Below are positions 7,443 through 12,015 of a stretch of DNA of 12,015 bases, one piece after another; the stretch's first letter is position 1, and every line of letters begins with the position of its first letter. The stretch covers positions 1 through 12,015 of the forward strand of contig CAMUPZ010000020.1 of the NCBI GenBank assembly GCA_947095985.1, written 5' to 3'. The position numbers were made by a program, and so were the translations under genes. The DNA comes from an uncultured Candidatus Saccharibacteria bacterium (GTDB taxonomy: Bacteria > Patescibacteriota > Saccharimonadia > Saccharimonadales > Saccharimonadaceae). A model generated the notes under the pieces. It saw only the letters and a list, made by a program, of their open reading frames with translations. It did not search any database and was not told the origin of the DNA.

Positions 7443-7471
7443 TGTATATCATACTAGCCACAAAATGTCAA
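7443..7471 (-). promoter_or_regulatory. Strong extended -10 promoter for the small membrane-protein gene
   Basis: On the minus strand, consensus TTGACA (7471 to 7466) is followed by a 17-base spacer ending in TGA and then TATACA (7448 to 7443), an extended -10 layout. Predicted start near 7436, giving a leader of about 100 bases. Confidence 0.78.
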
Positions 7472-7483
7472 TACTTTCTGTCA

Positions 7484-7495
7484 AGCATGCATGCT
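7484..7495. repeat. 12-base perfect palindrome between divergent promoters
   Basis: AGCATGCATGCT lies between the two outward-facing -35 boxes at 7471 and 7525. It is a candidate operator; the equivalent region of the fba promoter keeps only the ATGCTC half. Confidence 0.4.
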
Positions 7496-7524
7496 CTACC
7501 TCTGAGGAAATATCCAACTTTCCC

Positions 7525-7553
7525 TTGCAAAAATCACCGAAAACGCTTATACT
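7525..7553 (+). promoter_or_regulatory. rpiB operon promoter, predicted leaderless
   Basis: TTGCAA (7525-7530), a 17-base spacer and TATACT (7548-7553). Seven bases on is 7560, the A of the rpiB ATG. No Shine-Dalgarno site precedes that ATG, which supports a leaderless mRNA. The same hexamers and spacing recur before fba. Confidence 0.75.
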
Positions 7554-7559
7554 AAGATC

Positions 7560-8012
7560 ATGAAAATCTACCTCGGATCTGACCACCGCGGCTTTATGTT
7601 GAAGGAAGAAGTTTTTGCGTATTTGGTTAAAAATGGCTATGACGTGCAAGATGTTGGTGGCGTAGAATTAAATCCTGATGACGATTTTCCGCAATTCGCG
7701 CAGGCGGCAGCATTGAAAATTATTGGCGATGACAGTAAAGACCCGCGAGCTATCTTAATCTGTGGCGGCGGTCAAGGAATGTGCATGGCGGCTAACCGGT
7801 TCAAAGGAATTCGTGCCAGTGTGATTTGGGATGCGTTTGAGGCGAAGATGACTCGTCAAGATAATGACTCAAATGTATTGTGTCTGCCAGCGCGAATTTT
7901 GGAAGACGATGAATCAGCCTGGAAGGGTATTGTAGAAACGTGGTTGAATACTCCGTACGCTAATGCTCCACGCTTTAATCGGCGCAATGCGCAGTTGGAT
8001 GAATTGTCATGA
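7560..8012 (+). CDS. rpiB: Ribose-5-phosphate isomerase B family protein
   Basis: RpiB/LacAB-family sugar-phosphate isomerase, expected to interconvert ribulose-5-phosphate and ribose-5-phosphate. The 150-residue product shows the N-terminal GSDHRGFMLKE (Asp8-His9) and the catalytic Cys68 in ICGGGQGMCMAANRFKGIRA. Two active-site positions differ from the usual pattern: CGTGIG is CGGGQG, losing the Thr, and the His of the R-x-HN-x-x-N motif is Asp101 (RQDNDSNVL). Substrate phosphate contacts such as Arg10 look plausible, so it may still act on pentose phosphates, perhaps with altered rate or substrate. The start at 7560 fits the family N-terminus MKIYLGSDH and coincides with the predicted transcription start. 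Its stop overlaps the rpe start (ATGA), the first of three coupled junctions. Confidence 0.87.
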   Translation: MKIYLGSDHRGFMLKEEVFAYLVKNGYDVQDVGGVELNPDDDFPQFAQAAALKIIGDDSKDPRAILICGGGQGMCMAANRFKGIRASVIWDAFEAKMTRQDNDSNVLCLPARILEDDESAWKGIVETWLNTPYANAPRFNRRNAQLDELS

Positions 8013-8656
8013 GCGCTGTAATTGCCCCGGCTATTTTGGCAGAAAATGCCGCTCAGTATAAAGAGCAAGTTGATAGGATAACTGGTTTTGTTGAGCGGGT
8101 ACACATTGATATTTCTGATGGTGAATTTGCGCCGACGTTGACGGTCGGTATTCAGGAATTATGGGCGCCCGAGGGTTGGACAATTGATATCCATGCTATG
8201 GTCAATAATCTGGAAGAGTATATACCAAAGTTGATTGCTCTAAGGCCACATATGATTATAGTTCACGCGGAAGCTACGGGTGATGTAAAAACGGCGCTTA
8301 TGCAGATTCGCCAGGCTGGTATCATGGCTGGCCTAGCGTTATTAAAGCCAACGGTGCCGCGGACTGTCGAAGAATTCATAAAGCTCGCCGACCATGTAAT
8401 GATTTTTAGTGGCGAGTTGGGTAGATTTGGCGGAACTGCCAGTTTGATGCAGTTGGAAAAGATTCGACTCATTAAAGCCATTAATCCTAACGTGGAAATT
8501 GGATGGGATGGCGGTGTTTTAGTGGATAATGCATATAGCCTGGTGCAGGGCGGTGTGAATGTTTTAAATGCTGGCGGCGTTATCCAAAAATCATCAGATC
8601 CACACGCTATTTTTTCTAAATTACAGCAGGAAATTAACAAGACGAGTGTGCTTTAA
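8009..8656 (+). CDS. rpe: Ribulose-phosphate 3-epimerase family protein
   Basis: TIM-barrel epimerase expected to interconvert ribulose-5-phosphate and xylulose-5-phosphate in the non-oxidative pentose phosphate pathway. The 215-residue product has the usual length. The metal and acid-base residues are conserved: His32 and Asp34 (VHIDISDGEFAP), His62 (IDIHAMV) and Asp167 (GWDGGV). It is a divergent member: the usual HxDVMDGxFVPN is HIDISDGEFAPT, and the NPGFGGQ loop is SGELGRFGGTAS, so phosphate or lid contacts may differ. The ATG at 8009 overlaps the rpiB stop by four bases, and its own stop TAA overlaps the next ATG by one (TAATG). Context between RpiB and transketolase strongly supports the pentose phosphate role. 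Confidence 0.86.
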   Translation: MSAVIAPAILAENAAQYKEQVDRITGFVERVHIDISDGEFAPTLTVGIQELWAPEGWTIDIHAMVNNLEEYIPKLIALRPHMIIVHAEATGDVKTALMQIRQAGIMAGLALLKPTVPRTVEEFIKLADHVMIFSGELGRFGGTASLMQLEKIRLIKAINPNVEIGWDGGVLVDNAYSLVQGGVNVLNAGGVIQKSSDPHAIFSKLQQEINKTSVL

Positions 8657-9495
8657 TGTCTGACGATCGGCTAAACGAATTGAGAGAAATATCCCGAACC
8701 TTGCGTCAGTCGATTATTCATGAATTAGTAACAGCTGGCTCTGGACATGCGGCTGGATGTCTGGGTTTTGCGGATGTTATGGCGGTTCTTTATTTTTACG
8801 TCATGCGTATAGATCCTGAAAATCCTGATTGGCAAGATCGAGATATTTTTGTGATGAGTAATGGTCATTATGCGCCTCTCCTGTATGCCACTTTGGCGGA
8901 GCGAGGGTTTTTTGATAAAAAAGAATTAGCTAATTTAAGGAAATTTGGCTCTAAACTTCAGGGTCACCCAGAACGCGGTAGTATTCCTGGTATTGAAACG
9001 ACGAGCGGGCCTTTGGGCTGCGGCTTAAGTCAAGCAGCCGGTATGGCTTATTCATTGAAATATTTAGGTGGTAATCCCCGGCGGTTCGTTTATTGTAGTT
9101 TGGGCGATGGCGAGCTTAATGAGGGTAATATTTGGGAGGCGGCGATGTTTGCCGCGAAATATGATTTGTCCAATATAATTGCGATTATTGATAGGAATAA
9201 TATTCAGATTGGTGGCGATACGGAAAAAGTTATGCCGCTAGGAAATTTGGCGGACAAGTGGCGGAGTTTTGGCTGGTTTACACAGGAAGTCGACGGACAT
9301 GATTACGAGGCGGTTGTAAAAGCGATTGACGCGGCAAAAACTTCCTATCAGCCGAATGTGATCATTGCACATACAATTCCTGGATTTGGTGTTGATTTTA
9401 TGGAATATGATTACCACTGGCATGGAAAAGCCCCGAATGCCGAGGAGGCCAGGCGTGCGCTTATTCAGCTAGGTGAAAAAGGAGATGTCAAGTGA
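8656..9495 (+). CDS. tktN: Transketolase, N-terminal subunit
   Basis: Thiamine-diphosphate-binding half of a split transketolase, which transfers two-carbon ketol units between sugar phosphates. The 279-residue product covers only the pyrophosphate-binding domain; one-piece transketolases are about 620-680 residues. Visible motifs are AGSGHAAG (usually GSGHPGG), SNGHYAPLLYA, LQGHPE, the family TSGPLGCGLSQAAGMA, and the cofactor motif GDGELNEGNIWEAA ending in DRNN. The start is the TAATG junction with rpe and the end overlaps the next gene by four bases (GTGA), which supports equal production of the two halves. Split enzymes of this type are known from archaea and various bacteria. The gene symbol is descriptive. 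Confidence 0.93.
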   Translation: MSDDRLNELREISRTLRQSIIHELVTAGSGHAAGCLGFADVMAVLYFYVMRIDPENPDWQDRDIFVMSNGHYAPLLYATLAERGFFDKKELANLRKFGSKLQGHPERGSIPGIETTSGPLGCGLSQAAGMAYSLKYLGGNPRRFVYCSLGDGELNEGNIWEAAMFAAKYDLSNIIAIIDRNNIQIGGDTEKVMPLGNLADKWRSFGWFTQEVDGHDYEAVVKAIDAAKTSYQPNVIIAHTIPGFGVDFMEYDYHWHGKAPNAEEARRALIQLGEKGDVK

Positions 9496-10478
9496 GTTTT
9501 CTGAGAGAAGATTGGCGGCAATCAGAGACTGCAGCTATTCGTATCGGTTTTGGCGAAGGATTAACGGATGTCGCTAAGAAGAATAATCTAGTGGTGACGC
9601 TGAGCGCGGATTTGATGGAGAGTGTCGGCTTTGGTGAATTTGCTAAGGAAATTGGACATCCGCGAGCGATTGAAGTTGGTGTGGCAGAACAAAATTTGGT
9701 GACAGTGGCATCTGGGTTGGCTGCCGTGGGTAATATTCCATTTGCGGCTAGTTACGCGGCGTTTAGCCCAGGGCGGAATTGGGAACAGATTCGGACAACT
9801 ATTTGTTTGAATAATCAGCCAGTCAAGTTGGTCGGCTCACATGCTGGGTTGAATGTTGGCGCGGACGGTGCGACGCATCAGATGTTAGAAGATATTGCAT
9901 TGATGCGCAGTTTACCAAACATGGTTGTGTTGGCGCCAGGCGACGCTAATGAAGCCAAGCTAATGGCGGGCACAATGGCTGGCGATAAGAGTCCGAATTA
10001 CGTGAGATTGCCTCGGGAAAAAACGCCATTATTCCTCAAGTATGACAATTTTGAAATTGGTAAAGCCTATGTTCTGCGTGAAGGGAAAGACGTGGCTTTG
10101 TTGGGTACTGGCACGATGACTTATCAGCTGCTGTTGGCGGCGGAGAGGCTGGCGGGCAGTGGTGTGCAGGCTATGGTGGTGCATTTTCCGACCATCAAGC
10201 CTCTGGACGAGGCGACTCTGCTGGCGGCGACTGAAACTTGCGGTCGAGTGGTTACGGCAGAAGAGGGGCAGATTGCTGGCGGTTTTGGTTCGGCGGTAGC
10301 GGAAGTGTTGTCAGAGCGGCTGCCAGTGCCGTTGTTAAGGCTCGGTGTGCAGGATGCGTTCGGTGAAAGTGGGACGATGCAAAAATTGTGGCAAAAGCAC
10401 GGTCTGGACGATCAGTCGTTAGCCGCAAAAATAACTGACTTTATTCAGCGAGTGCCGCAATACCAACCAGGTTTTTAA
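9492..10478 (+). CDS. tktC: Transketolase, C-terminal subunit
   Basis: Pyrimidine-binding and C-terminal domains of the split transketolase; it must pair with the upstream subunit. The 328-residue product has the catalytic Glu in the VGVAEQNLVTVASGLA motif, the FAASYAAFSPGRNWEQIR segment, the substrate-side GADGATHQMLEDIALMR, and a C-terminal domain with TGTMTYQLLLAAERL and TAEEGQIAGGFGSAVAEVL. The start is GTG at 9492 inside the GTGA overlap; no ATG start fits the family N-terminus. DXS-like and E1-beta proteins share this fold, but the neighbouring N-terminal half and pentose phosphate genes favour transketolase. It is the last gene of the rpiB operon, followed 14 bases later by a large inverted repeat. 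Confidence 0.92.
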   Translation: MSFLREDWRQSETAAIRIGFGEGLTDVAKKNNLVVTLSADLMESVGFGEFAKEIGHPRAIEVGVAEQNLVTVASGLAAVGNIPFAASYAAFSPGRNWEQIRTTICLNNQPVKLVGSHAGLNVGADGATHQMLEDIALMRSLPNMVVLAPGDANEAKLMAGTMAGDKSPNYVRLPREKTPLFLKYDNFEIGKAYVLREGKDVALLGTGTMTYQLLLAAERLAGSGVQAMVVHFPTIKPLDEATLLAATETCGRVVTAEEGQIAGGFGSAVAEVLSERLPVPLLRLGVQDAFGESGTMQKLWQKHGLDDQSLAAKITDFIQRVPQYQPGF

Positions 10479-10492
10479 TTTTATTCTCCAAT

Positions 10493-10603
10493 GAAAATAG
10501 CCCGCCGAAAACGTGCTCAAGCTGGAAACTGGGTGTTTCAACCCAGGAGATGCAGGAATGTGCGTCTCGAACCAGGTTGAACAGTTTCTAGCGGGCTATT
10601 TTC
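10493..10603 (+). ncRNA. Structured RNA element or elaborate terminator after tktC
   Basis: A 111-base block folds as one nested rod on the + strand. P1 is a perfect 13-base stem, GAAAATAGCCCGC (10493-10505) with GCGGGCTATTTTC (10591-10603). P2 pairs 10523-10531 with 10582-10590 (one G-U), P3 pairs 10537-10543 with 10575-10581, and P4 pairs 10547-10554 with 10561-10568 (one U-G) around loop GGAATG. The 3' arms of P3, P2 and P1 are contiguous. Both wobbles become A-C mismatches on the minus strand, so the + strand RNA folds better. P1 with its A/T flanks resembles a bidirectional terminator for tktC and for the opposing small gene, but with an 85-base structured insert. It could be a 3' UTR element, a small RNA or a terminator; only the fold is directly seen. 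Confidence 0.55.
10529..10546. other. Alternative hairpin competing with the structured RNA
   Basis: CTGGGT (10529-10534) and ACCCAG (10541-10546) form a perfect 6-base stem with loop GTTTCA. It uses bases needed by P2 and P3 of the surrounding fold, so the two states exclude each other. Confidence 0.5.
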
Positions 10604-10611
10604 GAGCGGGC

Positions 10612-10773
10612 TCAGCGCCTCAAGCCCCTATAGAGGCCCGCCCAAAATGCGGCAGAGAGAGACTTTCCTCTCTGCGCCGCTGCGATGCCCCTCCTGAGTG
10701 CGCACATCTGCGCGCGCTCAATGGGGGTGGGCTTGGACTCAGGTTCGGGGGTGACAGCGGTGACGGTCGGCAT
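10612..10773 (-). CDS. Small basic protein, unknown function
   Basis: Not recognised. The 53-residue product begins MPTVTAVTPEPESKPTPIER, a Pro/Glu/Thr-rich flexible N-terminus. It continues into an Arg/Ala-rich segment (CALRRGIAAAQRGKSLSAAF) that could form a basic amphipathic helix, ending WAGLYRGLRR. The ATG at 10773 follows GAGAGGAG (plus-strand 10781-10788) at good spacing, and a strong minus-strand promoter lies about 70 bases upstream. A TTG eight codons earlier is in frame but lacks support. The gene is more GC-rich than its neighbours and its RNA is full of potential hairpins (for example 10649-10680), so the transcript might act as RNA rather than as a message. It shares the MPT start and the promoter-leader-ORF layout with the small gene at 7141-7335; further protein similarity is not convincing. 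Confidence 0.52.
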   Translation of the reverse strand: MPTVTAVTPEPESKPTPIERAQMCALRRGIAAAQRGKSLSAAFWAGLYRGLRR

Positions 10774-10790
10774 GACCGTACTCCTCTCTC

Positions 10791-10834
10791 TGCTCAAAGC
10801 AAGGGCGACTTTCGCCCTAGGAAAACTTTGAGCA
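10791..10834 (-). other. Two-tier leader hairpin ahead of the small basic-protein ORF
   Basis: Outer arms TGCTCAAAG (10791-10799) and CTTTGAGCA (10826-10834) form a perfect 9-base stem. Inside it, AGGGCGA (10802-10808) and TCGCCCT (10812-10818) form a perfect 7-base stem with a 3-base loop. On the minus strand it starts about 8 bases after the predicted transcription start and ends against the Shine-Dalgarno site. Confidence 0.62.
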
Positions 10835-10840
10835 AAAGTT

Positions 10841-10856
10841 GATATATATATATATC
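10841..10856. repeat. TA dinucleotide run and palindrome at a -10 region
   Basis: A 16-base palindrome, GATATATA joined to TATATATC, holds seven TA units and overlaps the -10 and initial region of the minus-strand promoter. Runs like this can change length by slippage. Confidence 0.6.
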
Positions 10857-10877
10857 ATACTGAGTCAAAAATGTCAA
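10849..10877 (-). promoter_or_regulatory. Extended -10 promoter for the small basic-protein transcript
   Basis: On the minus strand, TTGACA (10877 to 10872), a 17-base spacer ending in TGA, and TATATA (10854 to 10849) predict a start near 10842. This is the same layout as the promoter at 7443-7471, including the ATGTCAA and TATCATACT sequence blocks. Confidence 0.75.
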
Positions 10878-10929
10878 CACTAAATCGCAGCCCAAATGCT
10901 CGCTCTCTCTGTAAAAGCCTTACTTTTTC

Positions 10930-10958
10930 TTGCAAAAATGCCAAAAACCGCTTATACT
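10930..10958 (+). promoter_or_regulatory. fba promoter
   Basis: TTGCAA (10930-10935), a 17-base spacer and TATACT (10953-10958) place the start near 10965. The leader of about 19 bases carries AAAAAGGGGG (10971-10980) before the ATG. Both hexamers and several flanking bases match the rpiB promoter. Confidence 0.77.
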
Positions 10959-10983
10959 AAAAATCAGTAGAAAAAGGGGGCAT

Positions 10984-11895
10984 ATGGGACTGACAATTTC
11001 TGACATTCGGCGTAATACCACGCTGGCACGCCATTTGATGCAGCGGTCGCGTGTACAGCACTTTGCGGTTGGAGCGTTTAATATTGATAATCAAGAAACG
11101 CTAATTGCCGTGGCACGGGCAGCACAGAAACTCCAGTCGCCAGTGCTGGTCGAGGTGTCAGACGCTGAGGTGAAAGCTATGGGCTTGGAAAACGTGCGTG
11201 ATTTGGTGGATAATTACAAGGCTGAATATGGCATTGAGATGTACTTAAACCTGGACCATGGACCGACAGTTGAGGGCTGCAAACGAGCCATTGACGCGGG
11301 TTATGAGTTTGTGCACATCGACATTTCTCAGGCGAATCACGACGCTTCCGACGAGGAAATCATCGCTAAAACCCGCGAAGTTGTCGAATACGCCAAGTTC
11401 ACTGGTGCGTTGGTGGAGTCCGAACCGCACTATTTTGGTGGCAGCTCCAATGTTCACGCCGAAGCCATTGACTATGAAGAAATCAAGAAAACTTTCTCCA
11501 CAACAGAAGGTGCCCGAGCGTTCGTCGAGGCGACGGGGATTGACACTTTTGCGGCGGCAGTGGGTAATCTGCACGGTAAATATCCAGTGCCAAAAGTGCT
11601 GGATTTGGAGTTGTTAGCACGCATCCGCGAGGCACTACACTGTCAGATTTCGCTTCATGGCGGGTCGGGTACACCGCTGCATTACTTTGAGGAAGCGGTA
11701 AAGATTGGTGTTTCTAAGATTAATATCAATTCTGATATGCGTTACGCTTTCCGTACTACTCTGGAAAAAACCTTGCGTGAAAATCCGAATGAGTACGCCA
11801 TCGTCAAGTTGATGCCGCCAGTTTACGAGGCTGTCCAAGAAGTTGTAGAGTCAAAGATTAAGGCGTTTAATTCTGCGGGAAAGGCGGTGATTTAA
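10984..11895 (+). CDS. fba: Class II fructose-bisphosphate aldolase
   Basis: Zinc-dependent aldolase that reversibly cleaves fructose-1,6-bisphosphate to dihydroxyacetone phosphate and glyceraldehyde-3-phosphate. The start is ATG at 10984 (MGLTISDIRR) after a strong Shine-Dalgarno site; an in-frame TTG at 10930 lies on the -35 box and is rejected. The 303-residue product carries the class II marks: GAFNIDNQET, LNLDHGPTVEGCKRAID with Asp91 and the zinc ligand His92, an acidic pair in LVESEPHYFGG (Glu145, Glu147), zinc ligands His197 (AVGNLHGKYP) and His225 (SLHGGSGT), and the phosphate-binding INSDMRYAF. Tagatose-bisphosphate aldolase is in the same superfamily and cannot be fully excluded, but the neighbouring glycolytic genes favour fba. 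The stop overlaps the next ATG (TAATG). Confidence 0.93.
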   Translation: MGLTISDIRRNTTLARHLMQRSRVQHFAVGAFNIDNQETLIAVARAAQKLQSPVLVEVSDAEVKAMGLENVRDLVDNYKAEYGIEMYLNLDHGPTVEGCKRAIDAGYEFVHIDISQANHDASDEEIIAKTREVVEYAKFTGALVESEPHYFGGSSNVHAEAIDYEEIKKTFSTTEGARAFVEATGIDTFAAAVGNLHGKYPVPKVLDLELLARIREALHCQISLHGGSGTPLHYFEEAVKIGVSKININSDMRYAFRTTLEKTLRENPNEYAIVKLMPPVYEAVQEVVESKIKAFNSAGKAVI

Positions 11896-12015
11896 TGGCA
11901 AAAATTATTACCGTCGGTGCCGCCATCCAGGACGTTTTTTTGAGTCAATCGGACGCATTAACACCAGTATGTGAAAGCCCAGAGCATTGTTTTGCGCGAC
12001 TGGATTTGGGCGCAA
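11895..12015 (+). CDS. PfkB-family carbohydrate kinase, 3'-truncated by window edge
   Basis: Only the first 40 residues are present: MAKIITVGAAIQDVFLSQSD, then a stretch ending ARLDLGA. The opening beta strand with Gly-Ala-Ala and a following Asp resembles the N-terminal substrate-binding strand of ribokinase/PfkB-type sugar kinases. The start is the TAATG junction with fba, with AAGGCGGTGA upstream as a possible ribosome site. In this setting it may phosphorylate fructose-6-phosphate, a fructose phosphate or another sugar, but the specificity-determining and catalytic GAGD parts lie outside the window. Confidence 0.6.
   Translation, partial: MAKIITVGAAIQDVFLSQSDALTPVCESPEHCFARLDLGA

Noticed and set aside
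10493..10603. Possible tRNA or tmRNA, because of the GGTTCGAGAC string on the minus strand and a 7-base GC stem
   Set aside because: No cloverleaf, CCA end, anticodon arm or tmRNA tag region can be drawn; the fold is a single rod.
10493..10603. Miniature transposable element with 13-base terminal inverted repeats
   Set aside because: The flanks (CCAAT and GAGCG) show no target duplication, there is no second copy in the window, and nested stems fit an RNA better.
10661..10670. GAGGAAAGTC on the minus strand, identical to a conserved block of bacterial RNase P RNA
   Set aside because: It lies at the tip of a local hairpin. None of the other RNase P landmarks (AGAGCAAACCGCC-like, GGTAAGGGTGAAA-like, matching P4 strand) is present in the transcript, so it is probably coincidence.
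10513..10842. Plus-strand ORF of 109 codons between tktC and fba
   Set aside because: It has a GTG start with no ribosome site, runs through the structured RNA and the opposing promoter, and shows no protein family features.
10930..10983. Longer fba start at TTG adding 18 residues
   Set aside because: The TTG is the -35 box of the promoter and the added residues are not family-like; the ATG at 10984 has a strong Shine-Dalgarno site.
1..12015. Recoded UGA as in SR1/Gracilibacteria
   Set aside because: rpiB, tktN and both small ORFs end naturally at TGA in overlapping junctions or at sensible ends, and no conserved gene is interrupted by an in-frame TGA.
1..12015. CRISPR array, insertion sequence or prophage
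   Set aside because: No spaced direct repeats, transposase, integrase or phage structural genes are visible.

Overview
The window (12,015 bases, overall fairly balanced base composition) is a compact bacterial chromosomal segment. It carries housekeeping and central-carbon genes in overlapping operons, read with the standard bacterial code (TAA, TAG and TGA all act as stops). Several traits suggest a reduced genome of the Patescibacteria/CPR type, most plausibly a Saccharibacteria (TM7) relative: a Rel protein cut short after its TGS domain, a transketolase split into two genes, a divergent RpiB, apparently leaderless genes, and sugar-phosphate interconversion genes packed together. This assignment is inferred from protein style, not from a database match.

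Left part (1-4402, + strand): the 3' portion of pheT (phenylalanyl-tRNA synthetase beta) is followed by a clear promoter and a three-gene operon. This encodes a membrane-anchored FKBP-type prolyl isomerase, a thioredoxin reductase (trxB, overlapping the FKBP gene by 8 bases) and a family I inorganic pyrophosphatase (ppa). The operon runs head-on into rel (minus strand) with only 10 bases between the stop codons.

Middle (4413-7030): rel, a bifunctional (p)ppGpp synthetase/hydrolase of 508 residues, and gap (glyceraldehyde-3-phosphate dehydrogenase) are divergent. They share a 68-base region in which the two -10 boxes form the arms of an inverted repeat. The rel promoter places its start site on the A of its ATG, so rel looks leaderless.

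Right part (7031-12015): two carbon-metabolism transcription units, rpiB-rpe-tktN-tktC (four genes, every junction overlapping) and fba-PfkB kinase (cut by the window end), each start from a divergent intergenic region of nearly the same design. In both, a TTGCAA-17-TATACT promoter drives the + strand metabolic genes. About 52-53 bases away, a TTGACA-17 promoter with an extended -10 (TGA-TATAyA) drives a minus-strand transcript with a hairpin-rich leader, a good Shine-Dalgarno site and a small ORF (64 residues with one membrane segment; 53 residues, basic). I do not recognise either small protein.

Downstream of tktC is a 111-base block (10493-10603) that folds into one long nested rod whose wobble pairs favour the + strand RNA. 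It also contains a competing hairpin.

The two stretches over 300 bases without a + strand gene are 7031-7559 and 10479-10983. They hold these small-gene cassettes, their promoters, hairpins and terminators. Within them, 7078-7140 shows only a weak inverted repeat (CGCCAG at 7079-7084, CTGGCG at 7127-7132). No tRNA, rRNA, CRISPR array, insertion sequence or phage gene is seen.

Functionally, gap, fba, rpiB, rpe, the split transketolase and the sugar kinase cover lower glycolysis and the non-oxidative pentose phosphate pathway. Rel and Ppa concern ppGpp and pyrophosphate, PheT translation, TrxB thiol redox balance, and the FKBP protein envelope protein folding. The duplicated promoter design suggests that the two carbon units and the two small genes are regulated together.
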